A DNA stretch of 64,000 nucleotides from assembly GCA_905250125.1 (NCBI GenBank), contig CAJNOL010000160.1:141987-205986 (forward strand), written 5' to 3'. A program made the translations under genes and the position numbers. The DNA is from Rotaria sordida. Lineage: Eukaryota; Rotifera; Eurotatoria; Philodinida; Philodinidae. Shown here piece after piece: positions 45,494-64,000 of the stretch. The notes beneath the pieces are model-generated. The model had not been told where the DNA came from. It did not search any database and was given only the letters and a program-made list of their open reading frames with translations. Within the stretch, counting starts at the first letter, position 1. Every line of letters begins with the position of its first letter.

Positions 45494-46253
45494 ATGTCAG
45501 CTGAAACAGATAAATTACGAAATAATCTTCATGCTCAACTTGAACGATTACTTGATCAATTAACTGATTTAGATCAAAGTAAAGATGATATGGATGAAAA
45601 TGAATATAATGAAGCAAGACAAGATACAGTTGATCAATTAGAAGAATTTAGTAAATCATTAGAAAAAATGAAAAGTGGTGAAGGTGGTTTATCATTACTT
45701 GATGAAGTACAACGAATTCAAAATGTATGTAAAACCAAAAAAAAATAAAAAATAAAAAATATATTCATAGATATTTTCTTTATCCTAGGCTATTAAATGT
45801 GCTATAAGTCAAGCATTCCATACACCTGAAGTTATTCGATTTTTTGCTAAAAAACAACCAGTTCAATTACGAAATCATTTAGCTGAAGTAAATATTGATT
45901 TTTTTTACGGAAAAAAAAAGATTTTTATTTTCATGAAAAAAACAAAAATTCTAGATTGAACGAGATACAAAAATTGGTAAAATAAATGGTGCTGAAGGTG
46001 CTCGACAAAAAAAAGAAATTCTTGATGCACTTAAAAAACTTGGAGAACCATTGACAATTGATGAAGAAATGTATTTAAAACAATATTCTGAAGGTGGTAA
46101 TATACATTTTGCTAAAATGAATGATACATCAGGTAGAATAATTCGTTTAATATAATAGATTAAAAAATTATTTTTATTGTTATAGGTGTTAATGTTAATG
46201 CTTTATCAGCTGTTGCAGCAAAACAAATCGAAAATGCTCGAGCTCCTCGATAG
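45494..46253 (+). CDS. LZIC: LZIC (leucine zipper and ICAT-homology protein), 4 exons
   Basis: Exons 45494-45724, 45789-45887, 45955-46132 and 46186-46253 join in phase to 191 residues, essentially the human length (190). An N-terminal helical zipper (KLRNNLHAQLERLLDQLTDL) is followed by the conserved block AISQAFHTPEVIRFFAKKQP..LRNHLAE, then IGKINGAEGARQKKEILDAL and KKLGEPLTIDEEMYL. The C-terminal half resembles ICAT, the inhibitor of beta-catenin/TCF, but the function of LZIC is poorly known (DNA-damage and cell-cycle roles have been reported for vertebrates). Introns are 52-67 bp. The ATG follows a splice-acceptor-like CAAG immediately, so the message may be trans-spliced or have a 5' UTR intron. 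Confidence 0.93.
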
Positions 46254-46367
46254 TAATAATTTTTAATATTTTGGTTTCTATTGTTTTAATTTTTTTAAGA
46301 TTAACTTTTGTAATACAACAATATAATTTCTTTTCTTTTGCAATACAATCAACTTTTTTTTCGATTA

Positions 46368-46373
46368 AATAAA
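46368..46373 (+). terminator. Poly(A) signal of LZIC
   Basis: AATAAA lies about 115 nt after the LZIC stop. Confidence 0.55.
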
Positions 46374-46615
46374 ATTATTATAATTTGTTATCAAAGAATA
46401 AATAGTCAGTTCTTGTTAATGACTGTATTTTTAAAATAACGGACAGGGGAGAGACACGTAAAAATGTGTTTTTCAATTCTCTTTTGACTTTAAAAGTTTA
46501 ATCTAATTGAGTCATATATAAAACGAATGATCATGAGTTACTGATCATTTTTTGGATGTTAACATCGATGCATTTAATTCGATCATAGTTATGAAGAGGA
46601 TTTAATCTACATGTA

Positions 46616-47255
46616 AAAAGTCTTTGCACAAAATGCTTAGAATTTGTTACTGACTTACGATGCGTCAGCTGTAAGCAAATATTTAAATAAATCAAAAATA
46701 TTATTTGTACTGAGTAAATTAGACTTTTGTCTGTTATTCATAACTTATCAAAATGAGACTTTAAGATAGCTTTGACTTTCTAGTGTTGCACAGAATTTAA
46801 TTTCCTACTAAATCATACATTGTAGTCAGCTAAAAATTAAAAAAAAGAGAATAAAATTCGATATACCCTTTTCGAACACAGTTGCTTCTTTCCAATTCAT
46901 ATATTTCGAATCCAAATAGATTTCGATCGTTTGTAGTAATATGTAAACAAAGAGAAACAAATTGGGTATTTGATATAGCAAGCCTCGTTCTACAACCTAA
47001 TGTATGAAAATATTTTCCTATAGTTTGAATTGAGATAAATACAAAACTGAACTATATGAAGAATTTTGTACAAGTGTCGTTTTTGACCTCTGTCACAGCT
47101 TTTTTCTCAATAAACTAACTTTAAAGTAGAATAAGAAATTCTGAATATATAGTGACAAACAGTATGAAATTTTGATTCTAGCTGATTACCTTTGATTCTC
47201 TCCAAAGATTTACAAGACAACGAAAATAGATCAGACATGTTGTGCAAAGACTTTT
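46616..47255. mobile_element. MITE-like element with 20-bp inverted ends
   Basis: AAAAGTCTTTGCACAAAATG at the left matches the reverse complement of the right end at 19 of 20 positions. The 640 bp between are non-coding. Flanks do not show a convincing duplication. Sequence just inside the left end (GTTACTGACTTACG..GTAAGC) reappears directly outside the right end near 47280. Confidence 0.6.
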
Positions 47256-47539
47256 CACGACATATTAAATGATCAATTAGTTACTGATATTAGCCAGCAA
47301 TGTAAGCATTTGTTTGATAGAAAATAAATAAAGGTGAAATATGTTTAAAAATTATACTGATGGATCTTTATTCAGGTTACATTTTTATAATAGATACTAT
47401 TCATTTAGAATAATGTTTTGAATCTATTAGAACATGATACAAATCTTCCATTGCTTATATTTTGAGTTTGACATACCCATGTGAATTCAATTTGCCGTTT
47501 AATTAATGAAGCTTCCTTCGCATTGAGGTCATTTCCTAA

Positions 47540-48205
47540 TTAATAGAACTTTTCAAATGCTACAAACTAATTTTTTATGATCTAAAAAAGTGGATCATCT
47601 AACAAAGCCATTAGTCTACTATTCGTGAGACCTAGTTTTCAACTTTTTCGATGGTTTTCATGTAGAATAAGACCCATTTCACTTTTATTTGGAATCAGTA
47701 CAAAAAATTGAGTCGATCCTATATATGTTTCAAACTTTTTGTGCGACTTTTCTTTTTCTGATCAAATTTTTACTCCTTGACTTGTTCTCAAGGTATGAAA
47801 ACAAATGAATCTAATCAAAACAAATTTTTTATTATTTAGTAACCTGTTCTTTTGTTCTAAAATATGATTTTGCAAGTTTAGAATTTGCTTTCCACTACTA
47901 TAATGACATTTTAATTAAATTAATTTTTTCATATATCTTCGAGGGAAGTGCCAGGTGTGAAAATTTGATTAAGAAAAAAGTCGCACAAAAATTTTGAAAC
48001 ATGTATAAATCAACTCAGTTTTTTGTATTGATTTCAAATAAAAGTGAAATGGATATTATTCTGCTCGAAAACCATCGAAAATTGGGTCTCACAAATAGTG
48101 GACTAAGGACTTTATTAGGTGGTCCATTTTTTTTTAAAGAGTACAAAGCAATTTGGTTTATAGCATTTGAAAAGCTCTATCAATTGTTCACAGTTATGAT
48201 TAGTA
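47540..48205. repeat. Foldback element
   Basis: Arms 47540-47780 and 47945-48205 align as reverse complements over most of their length. For example GAACTTTTCAAATGCTA pairs with TAGCATTTGAAAAGCTC, and TTTTGTGCGACTTTT with AAAAGTCGCACAAAA. The loop is about 165 bp. Confidence 0.85.
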
Positions 48206-51036
48206 GACGACTCAATTAGATTGAACTTTGAAAATCGAAAGAAGTCAAAATACATTTTTATGCACTTCCTGCTCTTTATAGTAGAAAGTAATTAAGCTAT
48301 TGAAAAACTGAAAAAGAAAATTCTTAATATTCAAAATGTGAAGTGTTTCTGAAAGATTTTACTTGAACATTTCTTTTATACAAAATTAAACATCATTTTA
48401 CAGGCAAACGACACTGAATGAAAGGTTGTTTCTGTCATGTCTAGTGCAAAAATAAGAGAATGATAGGAACTAGTTATCATATTCAGTACAAATATGAAAC
48501 AGAATTTCAAAGAAATATAAACCAATTCTATTTATTATCATCAACTTAATGAAACATTTTATGATCAATTTTCGATGTTTTTTCATATTTCTATTATGTA
48601 TGTAAATCGATGAACATTAAACAGAATCAATAAAATTAATTGAGAAAATTGTTTCTAAATGAATGCAAATTTTGTTTTTAGTGAAAAGAAAATTAATGCA
48701 ACCGAAACAACAACACGTATCTAATAATTTATATGACAAGAATTATATATTATTATTAGATCCACTATTACTCTTTAAAACAAATCACACATTATCCTAC
48801 ATTAGAAATTATTTTCAAGTCATGTATCCATCGAATAATAACAAGGCTCTGATTTGATTCTATACATTGACTTATTCCATAGCGTGAATTTTATCATACA
48901 GATATATCATCTAATGATTTGAATTATAACATAGATTTCAGGGAAAAAAATATTGATTTAGATGATACATCAAAATATCAACTATTGATTGTAATGAATA
49001 AAAGTCTCTGTCCTACTCAATCTCAACTATTATAAGTCCTAGAGATCTGAAAACTTGTTTGAACATACATACTTTACCCATAATGCAGATCAACGGCAAA
49101 AGTCTGCCTTGATTATTTAAGAAAGCAGAGAATCATCATAGATGACGATGGACAGCGCCTATTACCGCTTTGAACTTTGTGACTCTGGAAAACAACAGTT
49201 TTGTAGATTTATCAACAACTCACTATCTGATATTATGTTCGAGCTATCTACACAATTGATTTCATAGAAGTTTATGATTCCTTTCTAGGACTGTTCACAG
49301 TTTCCTATAACAATCGGTATGGGAAAAATTCATCTGCTACTGTATAAAATTAGGATTTATTAATAATTTAGCGGATAAAGCTCAAACTCTTCGAATAGCT
49401 TCTTCTATAGTTGGAAATTACTGTTCATTAGTTTTAGAAACCAATTTTATATTGATGAAAAATAACAAAGCTATAACCATCATATTGATAATGCAAACCT
49501 ATCAGAGACATTCAAAGACACGATTATTTGAGCAAATCAACTTCTTTTTTAACTAAGGAAAATCTGTGACTGTAAAAATATCAAGAATTAATCTAATATT
49601 TAATAATAAAAACAACGCAAAATTTAGTGAACAACCTCTGGACAGATTCATTGAACTACATTCTTGGTAGAGTATCAAATTTATTCTGTTAAAATTTCAT
49701 TATTAAAACATTTCTCTTTTTATTTATTATTGACATTCTTTGATAATAATTGCTAATGTACTTCTCGGTCAAAGACAATGTCCTTTTATTAAATTGTTGT
49801 ATACTTTGTCGATGTAACAACAGAATAAATTTAACGTCAAATTAGAAGTTTTGTTTACATAGAAAGAAATATAGTCTAAATAATTGATTCAATATTCTAG
49901 GACAGATCTTATGATTAAAAGATAAAATAATCTTAAATTGTCATTATTAAAATAAATTTGATTATGCGCTATTAATAAAGTATAAAATAATTTAACAAAA
50001 ATAAATATTTTCTTCATTTAATAAATGTAAGAGAAAAAAGCTGTGACAAAAAAAACTGTTGATTGATTATTTGGCTTCGTAATCAACTTTATTCCCTGAA
50101 GTATCAATCGAAATAAAGTACCAATGATTGTCTTTGTATTACATCGTGATCTTTTATTAATTTAAACAAATTTAGGATCAAAATAAAAAGTGTTTCTACT
50201 TAATCAGGAGTTAACATCAACAACAATTACATATACATATATAATATATATATATAACAACAAGAGAATTATCCTAGAAAAGTCACAACGACTTGGATTA
50301 ATGTAACTAATATTTAAATGTTTATGGCATGCATGAAAACATTGCTGGAAGAAGTTATGACATAAAGAAATAAAATGTATTAAAGCATTTAATGAGAGAA
50401 AAAGAAAAAAAAAGGGAAATGCAATTTTTCCCTTACTCAAAATATGAACATTAGCTTTGTTCTATTGATGAAGAGAATAATTTGCTAGATATATAATATT
50501 GGATAGAATTGAACAATATTCAATAAGAAATTTTATTGTAAAAGGTATTTAAAATTTTTGTAAACGAATCATAATAGGTATATTTGTAAGCAAAAAAAAA
50601 CTGAATAAAAATAAAAAGACAGATTCAAAAGTTCATTGTTCATATATATATATATGAAATGCATTTTTTTATTGTTATGTGAAAATTATAAATAACAATG
50701 ACAAGTTCGAGAAGACTCGTTTATTATATAAATGAGATGAGTGACAATCGAGAAGCATGTTGTTGAAAGCCAATTACTTGCCTGTGGTAACGACTAGTAA
50801 AATTTTCTTTTTCTTTCACTCTTTCTCTTGCTGTCTTACTAGTTAAACGATAATAGATAATAGAATAAAGAGAGTAAGTAGTTCTAAGAAGAGCATCGTC
50901 ACCACTCTAGAAAACAAAGAAAAAGTAGGCGTCGTATGCTAGTTATATCTATTTCTATTTTTTTTTTTCGTTTAGACATTCACACTCGAAGAATTGTTCG
51001 TTCAATTACTTAACAATACTGTTTAAAAATATAAGA

Positions 51037-51401
51037 ATGTATTCATTTCATCGAAAACTAACAGCATTCATTTTTATTTTTTTTCTTGTAATCTGCTGTA
51101 TACACAGTTTTAGAATAGTAAGTCATTCTTATTTTTGATTATTTATTGAATTATTCAGTGATTTTTTTTTTCGTTTACATTTCAGAATGAACTTGAAAAT
51201 GCTATAAATGGAAAAAATCTTATCAATGATCAAGCAATTACTGCTGCTCAACTTCATGCTCTTGAACAAGTTTTAAATCGTCGAAGTCTTTATGATCCTG
51301 CATATAGCGATTCTTGGTCAAATTATTTGGAAAAAAAGCGTAGTCTATTCGATCCTGCTTATAGTGATTGGGCTAACAGCTTTAAACGATCAGATGAATA
51401 A
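51037..51401 (+). CDS. Secreted neuropeptide-type prohormone with two paralogous peptides
   Basis: Exons 51037-51117 and 51186-51401 join in phase to 98 residues. Residues 1-25 form a signal peptide (a basic start, then a hydrophobic core AFIFIFFLVICCIHS). A spacer of about 35 residues is followed by RR, then SLYDPAYSDSWSNYLE, then KKR, then SLFDPAYSDWANSF, then KR and SDE. The two peptides share the pattern S-L-aromatic-D-P-A-Y-S-D-(x)-W-x-x-aromatic and are bounded by dibasic prohormone-convertase sites, so they are very likely processed signalling peptides. Neither has a C-terminal Gly, so no amidation is expected. The single intron after the signal peptide is typical of prohormone genes. 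I do not recognise the peptide family. AATAAA lies 56 nt after the stop. A T-rich acceptor-like site (TTTCGTTTAG) lies about 60 nt before the ATG. Confidence 0.85.
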
Positions 51402-51456
51402 AATATCCAATTAACATCATCAGTTTTTTTTTCTTCGTTGTATAAGAAAATATTGC

Positions 51457-51462
51457 AATAAA
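51457..51462 (+). terminator. Poly(A) signal of the prohormone gene
   Basis: AATAAA 56 nt downstream of the stop codon. Confidence 0.6.
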
Positions 51463-51966
51463 ATTTAAACCAAATTTTGAAATATTAAGCATAATAAATA
51501 ACGTTGAAAAACTAACATTATATGTATTATCATGTATTCTTCTTTTTTTTCTCTAATAGACAGCTAATTAATCTACATTTTATAATGAATTTAATATTCT
51601 GAAAGACACAATATTATAATTGTTATGAAAAAAAAAAAACAATATTTTCTCAGATGAGTTGAATATTGTAGACTTTTGAAAATTTCCCAGAAGAGCTCTA
51701 GTTGTGATTTGTTACAAAAAATAAGAAAATATCTAAAGAATGTACATCAAAAAGTATTATAACAATAATATCAACCCTTCGAGGACGGGATTAGTTTTTT
51801 GAAAAACAAAATAGCGAAAGAAGCAATCTTTGTAAATAATTGATTATCTATGTTCAATCAAGGGTTTTACCTTTCGAGACTGATGACGAGTATGTATACA
51901 ATACGTCTCGAAAGTCCACAGCAATATTAGACAGAAGAATAGATAGATAATTGATATTCAGAGATC

Positions 51967-52022
51967 TTAACCCTTTGAGAACCGGCGACGCACATATGCG
52001 TCACCCGTTTTCAAAGGGTTAA
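51967..52022. mobile_element. Minimal piggyBac-like MITE (TTAA-flanked)
   Basis: TTAA at both outer edges encloses CCCTTTGA..AAC and its mirror GTTTTCAAAGGG, with the internal palindrome GACGCACATATGCGTC. TTAA target sites and CCCTTTGA-type ends with a TATGCGTC motif are typical of piggyBac-related elements. At 56 bp including the TTAAs it is an extreme deletion derivative. Confidence 0.65.
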
Positions 52023-53248
52023 TGAGTTTTAAAATGAATTATCCAATGCCATGATGTTGCAAAAATCATGGTATGTTAACTAAGCTCTTTCCCTCAGAAA
52101 AAAAAAGAAAGTCCATTTCCGTCAGATTAATTGAAATTAAAATATAATCACGGGAAAATAGCTTTGAGTTGGATTTTTCGTAAGTAATATAAATTTTTAT
52201 TTGATACATCATTTTCTTCGAAAACATTCGTTTCTTTTTGCTTACATAATATGTTTTTCTTAGATAGGATCAGAAATTACTTTTGTTTTTTTTCTTGCCT
52301 CGACATATGCTTATCTCATAACGTCTTTCAGAATTCTTGAAGGAACATCATTGTAGTCAATTGGTTTTTTGTTTTATTTGAAAGATTAAGTGCAACTACA
52401 GTGCTAAATAGAATCCATTTTGTCCGCTAAGTTTTTTGATTATTATATAAAAAGCATGTCTATAAAGATATGACTATTTTTTTGACAGTTTTTCGAGTTA
52501 TTGAACTTGACATCCTTTTTCCTACATATAAAAAGTAAGAATTAAAAGAAAATGACTTTATCAAAGATTGTACTCTGACATGCTCTATCAACTAAAAACA
52601 AAGATAAAATGTATGTAATGAAAATCTACAAAGAATTATCCGGTTGTCAAATGAGCTTTTTTTTTTTACTTTTGTTTGCTGAATATTTACCGGAAACGTT
52701 ATGTTATAAGGCTGAATATTTTAGTATAGTTGCTTCACTACACCCACAACTATATTCTAAAAAATGTCATATGGTTTTAATGTACTTGGCTTAACATCGA
52801 GTTTTTAGGGAAGAGATAACAATTTTAATATTCATAATAATGATTCTTGATCTGAAAAGATTTGCATTATCAAAATTAAATCATCGTATTATTCATTGCA
52901 TCATATTTTTGTATGATGTTTATATAAATCTTTGTTATTATTTAGCTCGAAATTTTTTCGACAATTGTCTTCTCATTCTCAAATAAATTGCGAAAGATTT
53001 TTAACATCGTAAACTTCAATTATCTTCCATAAGATAAATATGATTGATGAATATAAATACTATCTTTTGTATATACCAAGTAGATTTTAAATTCCTAAAA
53101 ACATATATATATATATATATTAATGTGTAGGGTAGAAAAAAAAAGAAGCACCTATTGAGAATGTCACATGATCAGTATGACACCCTAAATATAAATATAT
53201 ATGTATAAGTTTTAATAAACACAAAAAAAAGTTATTACACGAAAAGAG
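52023..53248. other. Intergenic region
   Basis: AT-rich DNA with an AT dinucleotide run (53103-53120). The frame at 52609-52794 has no domain or splice context and is not accepted. I searched this minus-strand downstream region for a methyltransferase motif (LDLGC.VG-type) that could complete the MePCE-like gene and found none. Confidence 0.4.
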
Positions 53249-53707
53249 TTAATATCTGTTTATTGAACTATGCTGTTTTGTTTTCGTCGGTATTTGTTGA
53301 TCATGTTTTATTGGTTGAAAATTTTGTCGTATTATTGAAATATTGGTATGTTGATTGATACTAGTAAATTTAATAGAATTTTCATTATTATATGAAGAAA
53401 TATCAAGGCAAAGAGGATCATAGATATCTGGTTGAAGTAAAATTTCAACCAGTCGATCATTACCATGAATATTCATATCTATATTATCATTATTTGTTAT
53501 TGATTGTTTGCTCTTTTGAATAAGTTCATTTAAATTTAATGGATCTCTACAATTACCACCTAATAAAGAAAAAGATGGAAACTTGATAAGTTGTTCTTTA
53601 GATTTGAACATCTTACCAAAACGTACATGTTTACGTTTTTTAAAAGTATTACTTTTAATAAAATGTGATTGTGTTGATATTGACCATGAATTGTGTTTGT
53701 ATGACAT
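53249..53707 (-). CDS. MePCE N-terminal-motif protein without methyltransferase domain
   Basis: A single exon of 152 codons. Residues about 45-60 read FPSFSLLGGNCRDPLNLNEL and about 85-100 read RLVEILLQPDIYDPLCL. These match the two conserved blocks in the N-terminal half of the 7SK snRNA methylphosphate capping enzyme (human: FLLGGNIFDPLNLN.L and DPVEILIPKDITDPLSL) in sequence, order and spacing. A basic region (FKKRKHVRFGKMFKSK) precedes them, as in MePCE/Bin3. The catalytic methyltransferase domain that makes up the C-terminal half of MePCE is absent: the frame stops at 53249 after a polar tail. It could be a truncated paralog, a split gene, or a regulator that binds the same 7SK partners; role unknown. 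It is transcribed away from RPC2, 1.07 kb apart. Confidence 0.65.
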   Translation of the reverse strand: MSYKHNSWSISTQSHFIKSNTFKKRKHVRFGKMFKSKEQLIKFPSFSLLGGNCRDPLNLNELIQKSKQSITNNDNIDMNIHGNDRLVEILLQPDIYDPLCLDISSYNNENSIKFTSINQHTNISIIRQNFQPIKHDQQIPTKTKQHSSINRY

Positions 53708-54778
53708 TATTGAAACGAAATATTTCGAAGAATGTTTAATGGTTATTAAATTGTTGCGTCAGATATAGAGAAGAAGAATGAATATATGATGTGATGTAAG
53801 TTCTATTATTTACTTTGACTGTATTGGTGTAATTGAAAAATATAGAACCAATAACAAAATCAAGCAATGATAAATTTAAATATAAAAAATCTGTTTGGTT
53901 GATTTATAATTGTGCAATTATGGACAAATTTAAGTATTATATGGATTTAGATAACAAGCAATACAAAATTTTTCTTTAGATTTGAAGACTAAATTGATAA
54001 ACATATGGTTGACTTTTTATTGATTATATTTATCAAAATGAAAGCTTTATTTGATCATGATATATAAACTAAACCTTTTTATGTTTATTTATTATTGTAC
54101 ACTTCAAATAATAATAATAATAATAACACAACCTTGCTATTTTTTTTTTCTCTTGTCTATCATCTATAGAAAATTTGTTCTTGATGAATGACATTTCTTT
54201 GTTTTTTTTACGTTAATAAAAGATAATACGAAGATGAAAAACATCTATAGAATTCTCAGTCATTAAAAAATAACAAAGGGACACTGCCCATATTTTACAT
54301 CTATCGTTGATAGATATATTTGCTTTATCAAAAATACAACATATCTGTTTAAGAAAAAAAGGAATATGAAACTATTGTTTGCTATTTTGGTTACATAGAT
54401 CAATCATAAAGATTCAAAGACAAAAAAGAACAATCTATTATTTTTTTTTTTGCTGAATAAATCAAGATAATTAACTTAATAATATATCTTTTACTCTATA
54501 TAATCATATACAAATAAATGCTTTTATCTCAATATGACTGAAGAAAATACTTGAAAATCCATATATATATATATTATTCCTAATTATGTTCATATTTGGC
54601 TCTGTTAAGTTTCAATTCAAAGTGCATTAATGTGTTGCATATTGTAAATTGATGACTCATCATCGAGACCTGTCAGTTATGAAATATATGAAACAAGATG
54701 ATCAAATCTAATGCAATAAAAATATACATGAATATTAATTGTAGGATTTATTTTTTTATGTTCTAGATTAAAATAATA
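53708..54778. other. Divergent spacer between the MePCE-motif gene and RPC2
   Basis: AT-rich, with short AAT (54107-54126) and AT (54561-54573) runs. An acceptor-like TATGTTCTAG (AG at 54765-54766) lies 12 nt before the RPC2 ATG. No coding exon is visible. Confidence 0.4.

Positions 54779-64000
<9,222 letters not shown>

Larger units (their letters stand above)
46374..50970. other. 4.6-kb gene-poor region
   Basis: It contains two MITE-like elements (46616-47255 and 47540-48205) and otherwise AT-rich DNA. Frames such as 48001-48219 are the arms of the second element; 48663-48857 and 50204-50440 lack any recognisable domain or splice context. No RNA gene is seen. Confidence 0.45.

Noticed and set aside
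48001..48219. 72-residue plus-strand frame
   Set aside because: It is the right arm of the 47540-48205 foldback, not a gene.

Overview
The window is nuclear DNA from an invertebrate animal. It is very AT-rich, with spliced genes, mostly short introns (about 50-70 bp, GT..AG with a T-rich 3' end) and a smaller set of introns of 0.4-3 kb filled with repeats. An innexin, ATG14, PREB/SEC12, LZIC and a neprilysin show it is an animal. A fungal/plant-type phosphatidylserine decarboxylase, abundant foldback, hAT and mariner DNA transposons, and splice-acceptor-like sites just upstream of many start codons fit a lophotrochozoan that uses spliced leaders. A bdelloid rotifer is my best guess (inference, not proven).

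Layout. 1-3.6 kb: repeats only. 3.7-8.9 kb, minus strand: an unrecognised acidic-protein exon, then a complete 17-exon neprilysin (M13) gene. 8.9-10.4 kb: repeats. 10.5-14.3 kb, minus: a three-exon BTB protein with a 3 kb repeat-filled intron. 14.5-19.4 kb, plus: scattered exons of an unrecognised protein, including a membrane-spanning last exon, interrupted by a tRNA-derived SINE and a decayed mariner. 19.4-26.9 kb: gene-poor, with a nest of two hAT elements at the end of a foldback. 26.9-30.6 kb: innexin. 32.3-33.0 kb: SERTA-domain-like protein. 33.85-42.86 kb: three tightly spaced genes on one strand, phosphatidylserine decarboxylase, ATG14 and PREB/SEC12. 43.5-44.1 kb: a near-perfect palindrome centred on a 10-N assembly gap. 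45.5-46.25 kb: LZIC. 51.0-51.4 kb: a small secreted prohormone with two paralogous peptides. 53.2-53.7 kb, minus: a MePCE N-terminal-motif protein with no methyltransferase domain. 54.8-64.0 kb: RNA polymerase III subunit RPC2 (POLR3B), cut by the window end about 15 residues before its expected C-terminus.

How genes may work together. The PSD-ATG14-PREB trio has gaps of only 174 and 198 bp, no AATAAA signal in either gap, an acceptor-like site 9-18 nt before each downstream ATG, and AATAAA only after the last gene. That is the layout of a trans-spliced operon. All three products bear on autophagosome membrane formation: PE synthesis for ATG8 lipidation, the ATG14 PI3-kinase complex subunit, and the SAR1 exchange factor for COPII. 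This is the most interesting inference here. RPC2 and the MePCE-motif protein are both transcription-related and lie head to head, but I see nothing more linking them.
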